A stretch of DNA of 56,297 nucleotides from Mesorhizobium sp. WSM4313 (GCF_002294725.1 NZ_NSFT01000023.1:1-56297); one strand, 5' to 3'; positions 9,076 to 18,520 are shown, counted from the first letter of the stretch. Numbers and translations are program-made. The notes: generated by a model not told the origin, from the sequence alone.

Positions 9076-10158
9076 TCAGGCAGCATTCGCGGTTAGGATG
9101 GCAGGAATGCGCTTGTAGACGTCGAGCGCATTCTGGCCCATCACCTTCGTCCTCCAGGAAGACGGGATGTGCAGCGTGTTGGCGTCGTCATAATCCCAAT
9201 GCGGATAGTCTGACGCAAACATCAGTGTGTTCTCGCCGTCCATCGCTTCCAGAATGGACCAGAGATGCTGGACGTTGGGGGGCTGCTCCAGCGGCTGCGT
9301 GGAGAAGCGTATGTTGCGCCGGCAGTACTCCGAGGGCAGCATCTTCAGCCACGGCGTTTCCTTTCGCAGCGCCTTGTAATCGGCGTCGAGGCGCCACAGC
9401 ACTGTCGGCACCCAGGCGACACCGCATTCGATCACCACGAAATAAAGTTCCGGCCATTTCTCGAAGACACCGTGAGCAATCATGCTGGCGACGTGGCTAA
9501 TCGCCGACATGTGCAGGATCGCGTGCGTTTCCCAAAAAAACGTCGTGGGGGCAGGCGCCACGGCGTTCCAGTTAACGCCGCCATGCCCACCGAGGTGAAT
9601 GGCGAACGGCAATCCCATTTCCGCACACGCTTCGTAGATCGGGTGATAGAAGGGGTCGCCGTACGGCTTCACAGAGCCTTGGGAGGCTAGAACCTGGACC
9701 ATGCGAGGATGGCTGCCTAGGCGACGGATCTCCGCGGCCGCTAGCTTGGGATCCTGAGGCGCAATGATGATCGAACCGATGAAGCGGTTGTCCTTCGGCA
9801 ACCACTCCGCGATTTGATAATCATTGTAGGCACTGACCAGCGCACTAGCATAGTAGGGATTTGCCAGCGTTGAGGCCTCAATGGGCTCGTCCCCGGTCAG
9901 GATCGCCGCGCCGATATTGTATTTGTCGAGATGTTTTTCCTTCATGATCCGGTAGTTGTCGGCTTCGCTCTCGGGTCGCACATCCTTGCGGGAGAAATCC
10001 TGCGGATGAAACCAGGGGCGATGGCCGTGTGGGAAGGATCCTCTGGGGCCGGTCTTCTCGCCCTCAATGAACATGTCCTTCCAGATGCCCGAAAGATAGG
10101 GCTCCAATACCGTGGCGCTGGACCAGTAGTTGTGACAATCGCAGTCGACGATAAACAC
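9076..10158 (-). CDS. Amidohydrolase (Amidohydro_2 / ACMSD-like)
   Basis: About 360 residues of a TIM-barrel metal-dependent hydrolase or decarboxylase. Motifs seen: DCDCHNYW at the N-terminus (DxH metal site), PFAIHLGGHGG in the middle and MFASDYPHWDYDD near the end (catalytic Asp). Family members open rings or hydrolyse or decarboxylate aromatic acids. The frame stays open to 10530, but that would overlap the LysR gene by 240 bases. I prefer the GTG at 10158, with GAGGGAG about 11 bases upstream and the domain starting at once. It is the first gene of the minus-strand catabolic operon, divergent from the LysR gene. Confidence 0.85.
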   Translation of the reverse strand: MFIVDCDCHNYWSSATVLEPYLSGIWKDMFIEGEKTGPRGSFPHGHRPWFHPQDFSRKDVRPESEADNYRIMKEKHLDKYNIGAAILTGDEPIEASTLANPYYASALVSAYNDYQIAEWLPKDNRFIGSIIIAPQDPKLAAAEIRRLGSHPRMVQVLASQGSVKPYGDPFYHPIYEACAEMGLPFAIHLGGHGGVNWNAVAPAPTTFFWETHAILHMSAISHVASMIAHGVFEKWPELYFVVIECGVAWVPTVLWRLDADYKALRKETPWLKMLPSEYCRRNIRFSTQPLEQPPNVQHLWSILEAMDGENTLMFASDYPHWDYDDANTLHIPSSWRTKVMGQNALDVYKRIPAILTANAA

Positions 10159-10290
10159 TTTAGCTTTTGCTCCCTCTTCGGACGGCGGCTTTACCTGCCG
10201 ATTAGTTCCTACAGCTTCCGCCTTGACAATTGTCAGATCAAGCCAATGATCCCTGGGTAATGATCGAGTTTTTCGATTAGGGGGCGACGC

Positions 10291-11148
10291 GTGCAGCTGG
10301 ACCACATAGAGACGTTCCTCGACATTATCGAATCGCGGAACTTCAACCGGACCGCCGACCGGCTGAACATTACTCAGTCGACGGTCAGCACTCGGATCAA
10401 AAGCCTCGAAAGCGCGGTAGGGTCGGAGCTTTTCCATCGTGGTCGCGCCGGCGCTGAGCCGACTGCGGCGGGGCGACGTTTCGAAGCCTACGCGCGGGCG
10501 ATGCTTTCGACCTGGTCGCAGGCGCGCCATGATGTGCGCGCATTCAACCGGTTCGAGGGAACCCTGCGCGTGGCCGCACAGGTTGGAATGACGCGCTCAG
10601 TGCTGCCTGGGTGGGTGGAGGCGCTCTGTCAGGCGCTTCCCAAAGCCTCGATCCATGTGGAATCCGACTATTCCAATCAGATGGTGACGGATCTCAGCAT
10701 GGGAAATCTCGACATAGCGGTGCTGTATGCGCCGCGGTATCTTCCCGAAATTTCCTACGAGCACCTCATGGTCGAGGAATATGTGATGGTCTCGACGTTT
10801 GCGAGAACGATATCGGAGGTCAATCCTGACAGCTACATTCGGCCGGGCTATACCGTCGTACTCGAAAAATCCCATTCGGAGCTTATTCCCTCCCTCGCAA
10901 TTTCGCGCCTTTCCATGGGATCCGAGAGCCTGGCGGAAGCGATGCTGCGGCGAACTGGGGGGAGTTGTTACATGCGCAACGACGATGCCCGCAGGTTTAC
11001 GGCCGAGTGCCCGTCATTCCTGGTCGAGGGCGCACCGACGCTCTACCAGCCCGTCCATACGGCCATGCTTGCCCGGCGCAAGCATGAGCCGATCATCCGC
11101 AAAGGGCTTCGTGCGCTGCAGCTGGCGGTGATGTCACTCGAGACGTAG
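10291..11148 (+). CDS. LysR-family transcriptional regulator
   Basis: A 285-residue regulator. The winged HTH is at the N-terminus (FLDIIESRNFNRTADRLNIT, then QSTVSTRIKSLE), followed by a linker helix and a periplasmic-binding-like effector domain (about 90-285). The gene is divergent from the amidohydrolase gene, with about 130 bases between the two starts. By the usual rule of the family it should control that operon, and perhaps the reductase gene downstream, in response to a pathway compound. The start TTG or GTG near 10291 gives the expected family N-terminus. Confidence 0.92.
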   Translation: MQLDHIETFLDIIESRNFNRTADRLNITQSTVSTRIKSLESAVGSELFHRGRAGAEPTAAGRRFEAYARAMLSTWSQARHDVRAFNRFEGTLRVAAQVGMTRSVLPGWVEALCQALPKASIHVESDYSNQMVTDLSMGNLDIAVLYAPRYLPEISYEHLMVEEYVMVSTFARTISEVNPDSYIRPGYTVVLEKSHSELIPSLAISRLSMGSESLAEAMLRRTGGSCYMRNDDARRFTAECPSFLVEGAPTLYQPVHTAMLARRKHEPIIRKGLRALQLAVMSLET

Positions 11149-11236
11149 ATCGAAATTCCCGATTAAAAAGCAGGGCTCGAACCACTGTTCCGGAAAGCGT
11201 CCGGCTGCCATGTTTGCGCGTCATTGAGAGCCAAAC

Positions 11237-12316
11237 ATGAACGCACACACTTCGTTTCCGGCTTCCGATTTTTTCGCGACGATGCGGCAGCGGCAATGGG
11301 CCGACGCATCGCTACAGGCAATGCTCTGCCGTGGGGTCATCGACGAGACGCACGACGTGAAGACCTTTGTGTTCTCGGCTGCCTCAGACCGCATGTTCTG
11401 CTTCAATGCGGGGCAATACGTGGTCCTTCACCCCACGATCGATGGCGCTGCGGTGGCCCGCTCCTATTCCGTTTCGTCGCCACCTACACGACCGCTCGAC
11501 TTGCACGTCACGGTCAAGCGGACACCGGGCGGGCTCGTTTCTAATTGGCTACACGAGAATCTGCGCTTTGGCGACGAAATCAACATTGAAGGCCCGCGGG
11601 GCTCGTTCAAACTCGACGGTTTGCCCGGCGAAAAGCCTCTCTTTCTTGCAGGCGGCAGCGGGATCACGCCTCTAATATCGATGCTGCGAACCTTGACAGA
11701 CAGAGCATCCGATCTGGACCTGCGTCTCATCTACAGCGCACGGTCGCCGCGCGATATCATCTTCAGGTCGGAACTCGATGCGCTCGCTGCCCGATTCCCC
11801 AACCTGGCTGTGACATACGTCTGTTCCAAGGCAGATCCCTCGTGGGCAGGACCGACTGGCCGCATAGACGGCCCCATGCTCCTGCGCCTCGTACCCGATC
11901 TTGGTGATCGCACGGTCTACGCCTGCGGCCCCGAACAGTACATGAAGGCGCTGCGGGACGGTCTTGGCCAGGCAGGCGTTGACCCCCGGGGTTATCATGA
12001 GGAGAGCTTCGGAGGAGGTCTGGGCGGTGCTGCTCGGGATGTGGCCTCTGCCGTTTCGTCCTCGGTCCATTTCGCCCGTTCCGGATTGGAGCATCGCTGC
12101 GCGGCCGGAGAGACCCTGCTGGACGCGGCGCGCAACTGTGGTGTCTATGTCCCCACCGGTTGCCAGCAGGGAGTTTGCGGTACGTGCCGGATAGCCAAGC
12201 TCTCTGGAGCAGTCGCGATGCATGATCTCGGCGGACTCACGCCCGAAGAAAAGTCAGCGGGCTTTGTCCTGGCTTGTTGCAGCCGCGCGCAAGGCACCGT
12301 TTTGCTCGATCTTTGA
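11237..12316 (+). CDS. FAD/NAD reductase with C-terminal [2Fe-2S] ferredoxin domain
   Basis: A 359-residue electron-transfer reductase. The N-terminal FAD barrel shows ARSYSVSS (FAD binding); the NAD(P) domain has GGSGITPLISM and YACGPEQYM; the C-terminal plant-type ferredoxin has the cluster cysteines in GCQQGVCGTCR plus a final Cys in VLACCSR. This order is that of Hcr, GbcB and CntB-type reductases, which feed Rieske oxygenases or hybrid-cluster proteins. It lies 88 bases after the LysR gene on the same strand. It may supply electrons to the Rieske protein of the divergent operon. Confidence 0.93.
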   Translation: MNAHTSFPASDFFATMRQRQWADASLQAMLCRGVIDETHDVKTFVFSAASDRMFCFNAGQYVVLHPTIDGAAVARSYSVSSPPTRPLDLHVTVKRTPGGLVSNWLHENLRFGDEINIEGPRGSFKLDGLPGEKPLFLAGGSGITPLISMLRTLTDRASDLDLRLIYSARSPRDIIFRSELDALAARFPNLAVTYVCSKADPSWAGPTGRIDGPMLLRLVPDLGDRTVYACGPEQYMKALRDGLGQAGVDPRGYHEESFGGGLGGAARDVASAVSSSVHFARSGLEHRCAAGETLLDAARNCGVYVPTGCQQGVCGTCRIAKLSGAVAMHDLGGLTPEEKSAGFVLACCSRAQGTVLLDL

Positions 12317-12595
12317 CCTCGGTTGAGGTTCTGAACGGATGATTTCCTAATTGCGGCAAGCTGGTCACGCCTGCGATTTCACCTGAATTCCACGCCTGAG
12401 TTCCTCGAAAGGCAGATTCAAAGCGGTGTGGCCATGTGCCTCCGAGGACGGCCTTTGAGTGCCTGAGGCAGCACAAGATTTAAGCTGGACTACATTGAGG
12501 ATTCGACGGGGCGAGTCTGCTGCCAGGGAGTGGCGAAGCCGATCTGTACGGTCGCTTTGGGGCGCAAAGCGGCCGATTTGCGTGACCGGTTCTAG

Positions 12596-13234
12596 CGTGC
12601 CGCGAGACGTTTCCTGATCGGTCACGTCGACGATGCCGAGGGGCTTCTAACCTGTGTCCAGATGGGAACGATCGAGTTCCATGGATGGGGAGCGCGCATC
12701 GAAGACGTCGAGAAGGCCGACCGCCTTGTATTCGACCTCGACCCCGACGAGGGACTGGATTTCGAGGCGGTCCGCGCTGCCGCATTCCAGTTCCGGGATA
12801 TGCTGCAATCCATCGGCTTGACCAGCTTCCCGATGCTGAGGGGCGGCAAGGGCGTGCATGTAATCGCGCCGCTCACGCCGCGCGCTGAATGGCCTGAGGT
12901 GAAGGCGTTCGCCTCCCGGCTTACTCAGGCGATCGCGCAGAACGACCCGGCCCACTTCACGGCCGTCTTGTCGAAGGCCAAACGTAAGGGACGGATCTTG
13001 GTCGACTATCTGCGCAACCAGCGCGGCGCCACCGCAATCATGCCTTATAGCGCCAGGTCGCGGCCGGGCGCCCCGGTCGCAGCACCTGTCACCTGGGCGG
13101 AGATGAAGACAATCGATGCGCCCTCTCATTTCCATGTCGGCGATGCGCCCGAGTTGAAGAAGCGCGCCGCATCGAAGGCCCTCGCTGACTGGGGCCGGGC
13201 CGATCAGTTCCTGTCGGACCTCATGAAGCCATGA
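12596..13234 (+). pseudogene. ligD: DNA ligase D polymerase-domain fragment
   Basis: The frame from 12596, after an in-frame TAG, matches the C-terminal two-thirds of the LigD primase-polymerase domain: GHVDDAEGLLTCVQMG, then RLVFDLDPDEG with the catalytic Asp pair, then LRGGKGVHVIAPL. The ligase, the phosphoesterase and the start of the polymerase domain are absent. An ATG at 12662 could start a 190-residue product, but it would lack the domain's N-terminal part. The preceding stretch (12317-12595) shows no clear gene. LigD takes part in Ku-dependent end joining; this is probably a relic. Confidence 0.85.
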
Positions 13235-13659
13235 GGATCGGGATCTACCACGTCAACGGCGTCAACGGCCGGCTGTCGGTGCTGCTGCGCTGGCTGGAAC
13301 GGGCAGCGCCGGACATTGCCTGTCTTCAGGAACTCAAGGCGCCGCAGGACAAGTTACCGGAAGGGCCGATCCGCGACCTCGGCTATAACGTGATCTGGCA
13401 TGGTCAAAAAAGCTGGAACGGCGTCGCGATCCTGAGCCGCGTCGGCAAAATCCACGAAACGCGGCGCGGCCTTCCCGGCGACCCTGACGACAGCCATAGC
13501 CGCTACATCGAAGCAGCCGTCAACGGCATCCTTATCGGATGCCTTTATCCTCCGAATGGAAATCCGAAGCCCAGCGCCGCGTTACGGGTCTATCGGCGGC
13601 CCGCCTCCTTTCTGCGCAGCTTGATCGTTGCAGAGCTCAAGCTTGTGCGCTCGGTTTAG
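13231..13659 (+). pseudogene. xthA: Exonuclease III N-terminal fragment
   Basis: The first ~110 residues match exonuclease III: MRIGIYHVNGVNGRLSVLLR, CLQELKAP (the metal-binding Glu), WNGVAILSR and RYIEAAVNGILIGCLYPPNG. After NGNPKPS the match ends and the frame stops at 142 residues instead of about 260, so the catalytic His and Asp residues of the second half are lost. It overlaps the LigD fragment by four bases (ATGA), the gene order known from intact end-joining loci. I infer decay of a former ligD-xthA pair. Confidence 0.85.
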
Positions 13660-13888
13660 AAAAGTGCGCAACATGCTGCTGCGGCTTCCCTGGAAGGCGG
13701 TTGTTCCAAGTGACCGAGATACGGAACTCAACTGATCCAGTTCGCCGTCGCGCACGCCCAACGGCAAAGGCGCGTCTCTGGTTGATGTTGGCGACGTACG
13801 TGAGCCCTGAGCCCGCGTTGCGATTTGGATGATGCCGCCTCATCGATCTGCGCTGGGGAGCCAACGCAAACCGCGAGAGGAGGGAGCT

Positions 13889-15043
13889 CTATGCAATGAC
13901 TGGGAAAATCACGGTGATTGTCGTGCCCGTAGCGGAGCTCTCTTGCTCGACCTTGCCACCTATCTGCCGGGCGAGCGCCTGGATCAATTTCTGTCCCGAC
14001 CCGCCAGGTCGGGGATTCTGGATGCCTCGACCATTGTCGGCAACAGTCAGGCGTGCCTCGCCGTAGCCTATTCCGGACTCAAGCTTGACAACGATTCGCC
14101 CGCCCTCGGCCCCGAACGCATGCTTGACTGAGTTCATTGCGGCTTCATTCAAGATAAGACCGAGCGGCACCGCGCGTTCAATCGAGAGCTCGACCTCGTC
14201 CGCCGCGATCTCGATCGTTGCAATTTCCACCTGCGCCTGAAGCGAAGCGCACAGCGCCCTCAGATAGCCGGCGACGTCCACCGTTCGGAGGTCCTGACCC
14301 GGTGCCAGTTGGTCATGAGCAAGCGAAATGGCATTAACTCGGTTAGCCACGTGTTCCAAGGCCCGGTGCACTTCCGACCTGTCAAGGCGCCGCTTCTGGA
14401 TGGCTATTGAGGCCAGGATGAGCTGAAAGTTGTTCTTTACGCGGTGCTGCATCTCCCGCAGCAGCACCTCCTGTTGTTGCGCCTGTACTAGAGGAGCGGT
14501 GGCTTCCTTGCTTCGCTCCAAATTGGGCCCCCGCATCGCTGAAGCAATGAGGGCGGCGGCAGCCGTCATGAAGTCGACGGTATCTTCGCTGAAGTCGCGG
14601 GTGACCGAGGAATCCACCTCCAGCACGCCCCAAGCCGCGCCCTTGATGAGGATCGGCACGTTTGCCAGCGACTTGATGCCGTGCTCTTTCAGCACATCGG
14701 AAAAGACGTATTCGCCATCCTGCTCGGCCGCCGCGCCATCGACAATCACCAAAGGCTCGGCTGTTTGATAAGTTCGGCCAGGCGGCGATCGCAGATCCGC
14801 CGGAAAAACAGCGTTCCGCAAAGTACCTTCCTTCCACCCGAAGCCGGCCTCCATGAACAGGTCCGCGGTGCGCGGGCGGTAGCGAAGGACCTTTGTATGG
14901 TCTATCTCAACGGCCCGGGCTACCTGCACACAGGCCTGATCGAGGAAGCGGCTGAGCGGAGTTTCCTCGCCCGCTAAGCGGCCAAGGTCCACGAGAATGC
15001 GGACATGTCGGCGTAACTTGGCTAGGTCGGTGCTGGAGTCCAA
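13889..15043 (-). CDS. GAF-domain histidine kinase of the HisKA_2/HWE type
   Basis: A cytoplasmic sensor kinase of about 384 residues. A GAF domain (about 20-190) is followed by the phosphoacceptor segment LLREMQHRVKNNFQLILASI, typical of HisKA_2 kinases, then an ATPase domain with LGLILNEAAMNSVKHAF (N-box) and VADNGRGIQ (G1). There is no membrane segment. I prefer the TTG at 15043, with GAGAGGA about ten bases upstream; a longer frame reaches 15196 but adds atypical sequence. No response regulator is adjacent, so it is an orphan. In alphaproteobacteria such kinases often feed the PhyR-EcfG stress pathway; that link is inference here. Confidence 0.88.
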   Translation of the reverse strand: MDSSTDLAKLRRHVRILVDLGRLAGEETPLSRFLDQACVQVARAVEIDHTKVLRYRPRTADLFMEAGFGWKEGTLRNAVFPADLRSPPGRTYQTAEPLVIVDGAAAEQDGEYVFSDVLKEHGIKSLANVPILIKGAAWGVLEVDSSVTRDFSEDTVDFMTAAAALIASAMRGPNLERSKEATAPLVQAQQQEVLLREMQHRVKNNFQLILASIAIQKRRLDRSEVHRALEHVANRVNAISLAHDQLAPGQDLRTVDVAGYLRALCASLQAQVEIATIEIAADEVELSIERAVPLGLILNEAAMNSVKHAFGAEGGRIVVKLESGIGYGEARLTVADNGRGIQNPRPGGSGQKLIQALARQIGGKVEQESSATGTTITVIFPVIA

Positions 15044-15196
15044 TGATGAGGTCCTCTCGCAGGGTTGAATACCAACGTGTGAGCCTGCGAATTGCTCCCA
15101 TCTCGCAGCCGGGAGAGCGAAGCCGGGGAAGCAGAGAGGCACAATCCGTCCCTTCCGCATTGCCGATAACCTTAGCCGCTCAACCAAACGGCGCAT

Positions 15197-16138
15197 CTAC
15201 AAGGCGTCTTGAACAGCAAATCCGCTGAACTAAACCGCTTGCCGGCCCGTTGGGAGCTAGGCGTTTAGGGTTAGGCAGGGTCCTGCCGCCGCGCAGCGGG
15301 CCAGGAGGTCGCGATGCCTGCCCGTCGCAAGGGCCCTCGCCCTAGATGAAGTCGCGCAACGTGTCGCCATCGTTGGCTTCGCGGGTTAGGAGAGCCTGGA
15401 CCCGGGCAAGCGCCAGAAAACCGGCCTTCCAGCAATGATCTGTAATCGTTACATCTGCCACCCCATCGCCAGTTCGACCAGGTACGACCCCGAAGTGATC
15501 CCCGCTGAATTGCAAGAAGGTTCGCGCCTGCAGAAACCGGTGCCGTTCCGTGCGACCGTCGAGGCAATCAGCAACCTTTGACAGTGGCTTGGCGCTGACC
15601 GCACCGTGATCCACGGACCTTTCGATGAAACGAGTTCCCTCGTCGCCGGCCATTGGTTTTGGAACGCCAAGGACATGGCGGACGCCGTTGCCTAGGGTGA
15701 GGCGGTGACCCGAACCCAATGCCAGGCTATAGCGAGATCGAGATCCACTCCCATCGACAGGGTCGCCTGAATAACAGATACCTTTCTGCTGCTGTCCCAC
15801 TGTCAGACGGAGCCAGCAGAACCTAATTCACCCCGCCCTGTTTCGGGTTGAGCAACCGAAGAGGACAAAGCATATGAGATCAAAATCATCGCGGGACATG
15901 CCGGGCACGAAACCCGGAAGGACAAAGAGCGGGACACCCGAGAGGCGGAGGCCAAGACGCCCGACAAGACCAATGACCGGGACGCGACCTCGTCCACGGT
16001 GATGGTCAAATCTGGGGGATAAGGTCTGAGCATGGCGTGGCCTCAAAATAGTCAAAGACGGCCACGGCAGACTGGCAGCGTGGGAAGGCGTTGTTTGCCC
16101 GCTTTGAGGCCTCATAGCTCGCGGGCTAGACTACCTCC
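15197..16138. other. Stretch without a secure gene
   Basis: I find open frames on both strands (for example 15342-15800, minus) but none with a family motif or a good ribosome site. At 15860-16021 the plus strand reads a charged stretch (ETRKDKERDTREAEAKTPDK) without a usual start codon, which may be a gene remnant. Confidence 0.4.
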
Positions 16139-16831
16139 ATGATTTTGAGACTGACGTTTCTTGGTACTTCGGCCAGCGTACCCTCTGCCGAGCGAAATCA
16201 CCCTGCCCTGCTTGTCGAGGCCGGAGGCCACCGGATTCTAGTCGACTGCAGGGAAGGCACTCAACGCCAGCTGCTGCGCAGCGGCGCCGGCTTCAGGCGG
16301 CTTCATCGCCTACTGCTCACCCATGCCCATTTCGACCATATCCTTGGGATCCCGGGCCTGTTCTCGACACTCCGGTTGCGGCAAAGCGACGATCTCCTGA
16401 CCGTCCATGGAGGCTCGGACACCCTCGATGTCGTTGTCCGCATGCTCGCTGGTCTGTGGGGTGAAGGACGAGCGCCGATGCCACTAACGCTTGAGCCGCT
16501 GACGCCCGGCCGGTTTTTCGACGCGGACGAATTCGTGATCGCCTGCTTTCAGGTTCGTCACCGCGATACAGATGTGCTCGCGGAACATGTCCGCGGCGCC
16601 GATCTTCTGGTGATCGAGGCCACCTTCCTGGAACGAGATGCGGCCATGGCGCGCGACTATGGTCATCTCACGGCTGCGCAGGCAGCATCTCTGGCAGCGA
16701 CGAGCAACGTGAAGCAACTCATTCTTACGCATATCTCCGGCCGCTATGCCGCCGAAGAAATTCTCGCGGAAGCCGCGCGAGCATTTCCGAACAGCCGTAT
16801 TGCGGCCGATCTCGATGTGCTCACCATATAG
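16139..16831 (+). CDS. rnz: RNase Z-like metallo-beta-lactamase, internally deleted
   Basis: A 230-residue protein with both ends of RNase Z: LRLTFLGTSASVPSAERNHP, the HxHxDH motif in LLTHAHFDHILGIPGLFS, and at the end DYGHLTAAQAASLA and LTHISGRYAAEEILAEA. Full-length relatives have roughly 300 residues. Here FQVRHRDTDVLAEHVRGADLL joins two segments that are normally separated by about 70 residues holding the GDT motif and its metal-bridging Asp. VDCREG replaces the usual VDCGEG. The reading frame is kept. Whether the product processes tRNA 3' ends is doubtful. Confidence 0.85.
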   Translation: MILRLTFLGTSASVPSAERNHPALLVEAGGHRILVDCREGTQRQLLRSGAGFRRLHRLLLTHAHFDHILGIPGLFSTLRLRQSDDLLTVHGGSDTLDVVVRMLAGLWGEGRAPMPLTLEPLTPGRFFDADEFVIACFQVRHRDTDVLAEHVRGADLLVIEATFLERDAAMARDYGHLTAAQAASLAATSNVKQLILTHISGRYAAEEILAEAARAFPNSRIAADLDVLTI

Positions 16832-16840
16832 CGGCCGTCA

Positions 16841-17308
16841 ATGACATTCAGGATAGGCATCATCTCTGACACGCACGGCCTGCTGAGGCCTGAGGCGGAA
16901 CGACGCCTGGCCGGGGTAAACCACATCATCCATGGCGGCGACATCGGCAGTCCTGAAATCATCACCGCCCTTCAGCAGATCGCGCCGGTTACCGCCATCA
17001 GAGGAAACGTCGACACAGCTGAGTGGGCTGCGACCTACGCCGATACGGCGTTGGTGCGGCTGGCAGGCCGAACATTCTACGTCCACCATGATCTGAAAAC
17101 ACTGCAGCTCTCACCAGCAGCACTCGGTATCGACATGGTCGTGTCGGGCCACTCCCATGTGCCGAAACTCAAAACCGTTGGCGGTGTGCTCTACCTTAAT
17201 CCGGGCAGTGCCGGTCACCGTCGTTTCAAGTTGCCGATCACGCTTGCGACGGTTGATATCACGCCTGACGGTCTACAGCCGGCCATTCACGATCTAAGTA
17301 GCGGCTAA
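16841..17308 (+). CDS. YfcE/MJ0936-family metallophosphoesterase
   Basis: A 155-residue calcineurin-like phosphoesterase. The five metal-site blocks are present: GIISDTHG (DxH), HGGDIGS, IRGNVD (the GNxD motif), a His in FYVHHD, and GHSHVPK. The length is typical of the MJ0936/YfcE subgroup, which cleaves phosphodiesters such as bis-pNPP in vitro; the natural substrate is unknown. It starts nine bases after the RNase Z stop, so the two are probably co-transcribed. Confidence 0.93.
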   Translation: MTFRIGIISDTHGLLRPEAERRLAGVNHIIHGGDIGSPEIITALQQIAPVTAIRGNVDTAEWAATYADTALVRLAGRTFYVHHDLKTLQLSPAALGIDMVVSGHSHVPKLKTVGGVLYLNPGSAGHRRFKLPITLATVDITPDGLQPAIHDLSSG

Positions 17309-17865
17309 AAAGCCGGCTCGACGCATTCGCATGCTAATTGGGTACTCGAAACCGGTCTCACGCCCTCCCGATTAACCGAAAGCTGGCTGTCCGTTTCCCG
17401 ACTTCCCGTCCCTTCGGCCAACGGCAGCAACGGCAGCTCAGGAGGGAGTGCAGTCAGCCCAAACGTCCGTGGCCTCCTCACTCGATGCCTCCCAAACTGC
17501 CCGAAAACCGAACCCCCTTTCCGGCCTTAAAAGCGCCTGTAACTCAGGCTGAGGCGCGACCCGGAAACTTCGAAAAGCTTCCAAGAACCTCAGTCGGCGG
17601 CCAATTATAGAACTGCCTGTCGACCCGTTCATCGGGGACGTTCGTACGCCTGCCGGCGCCCGAAACGCTGCGCGTGCGGGCCGCTGCCTGATGTCGCAGA
17701 CCGAACCGCTCGGCCCCATTGTGTATATTCCTGAACCCAAAGAGCACATGTGAGACCCTCCTAGAATGCGATCAGCGCGCCCCTAGCGTGGCGGAAGATG
17801 AATAGCCCGGCCTTTCCCTCAATCTAGGTGACACAGGATTTCGGCGGCCGGGCTATCCAGAGAGG
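17309..17865. other. Gene-free stretch with one hairpin
   Basis: No convincing gene. A large inverted repeat TAGCCCGGCC/GGCCGGGCTA lies at about 17804-17855, next to the stop of the minus-strand gene at 17866, and may act as its terminator, though the T-run is weak. Confidence 0.45.
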
Positions 17866-18072
17866 CTAGTGACTAGCCTCTACCCGCTCAAGCTCTTCCG
17901 ACAGGCGCTCAGGGTCTTCAATGCCCCGTCTGAAAAGGCACATGACCTTGAGCGCTATCCGGTCCCGCTCGCCCTCATCCTTGCAGGCGATGGGATGCCT
18001 TGCGCAGTAGTCGTTCAAAGCTTTTGTGAGAATGCCAAGTTGGGCCGAATCCGCGATTCCGTAAGCTGACAT
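17866..18072 (-). CDS. Small conserved hypothetical protein
   Basis: A 68-residue acidic, helical protein: MSAYGIADSAQLGILTKALN, then YCARHPIACKDEGERDRIA and a C-terminal LSEELERVEASH. I know similar short proteins from rhizobial genomes but no function. It has no membrane segment or metal motif. The start is preceded by GGAGGCAGAC. It is followed by the hairpin at about 17804-17855. Confidence 0.65.
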   Translation of the reverse strand: MSAYGIADSAQLGILTKALNDYCARHPIACKDEGERDRIALKVMCLFRRGIEDPERLSEELERVEASH

Positions 18073-18168
18073 GCTCGTCTGCCTCCACCCCTATGGACGA
18101 CTTGATGATGATACACCCGAAAAGGGTCAGCTTCGAGACCATTTCATCTCGACTGAGGTCCGATGAAA

Positions 18169-18241
18169 AAGCCCGCCGCTAGTCCCACAAAAGACCAAAC
18201 GACGGGCCGGCAAATGGCTAACGCCCCTGAGGGATCGACCA
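18169..18241 (-). ncRNA. Candidate small RNA element, copy C
   Basis: On the minus strand the box TGGTCGATCCCTCAGGGGCG is followed by TTAGCC, about ten bases, and then a hairpin with arms GCCCGTCG and CGGCGGGC followed by TTTTT. This is the clearest terminator of the set. It lies just after the stop of the minus-strand gene at 18254, so it may also terminate that gene. Copies A, B and D have the same plan. Confidence 0.5.
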
Positions 18242-18253
18242 CCCACTTAGTCC

Positions 18254-18520
18254 TCAACTCAGACAGAAGGAGCTGGTCCCCGTTAAGCTGCCTTCTTTAT
18301 AGAGGCCACGACTGCCTAGCTTCGGCGCAATGGCGTCCATCTTCTCGCAAAGGTCTTCCATCGAGCATAGTGCCTTTGACACGCCGGCGGCCATCGCCGG
18401 CGTCATTTTCAGCGTCTTATTCTCGGCCTGACCCGAGCGCAGAAGGCTGAGAGAAGAGAGCGCAGCAAGAAACTTCATCAGTTTCTTTCTGATGTCGGCG
18501 TCAAAGCGCTTCGCCAGCAT
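18254..18520 (-). CDS. Small hypothetical, possible transposase-tail remnant
   Basis: An 88-residue frame. The segment MTPAMAAGVSKALCSMEDLC, then KMDAIAPKLGSRGLYK, resembles the C-terminal tail of IS1-like rhizobial transposases (TPAMAAG...WSMEDIV...P.RRGPYKK), as I remember them. The N-terminal part (LMKFLAALSSLSLLRSGQ) does not fit that family. It may be a chimera or a remnant. The reading is uncertain and no terminal repeats were found. Confidence 0.4.
   Translation of the reverse strand: MLAKRFDADIRKKLMKFLAALSSLSLLRSGQAENKTLKMTPAMAAGVSKALCSMEDLCEKMDAIAPKLGSRGLYKEGSLTGTSSFCLS

Noticed and set aside
10159..10530. N-terminal extension of the amidohydrolase
   Set aside because: It would overlap the LysR gene by 240 bases in antisense; the domain starts right after 10158.
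15342..15800. Minus-strand frame of 152 codons
   Set aside because: No motif, no good ribosome site, and atypical composition; listed only as an uncertain stretch.
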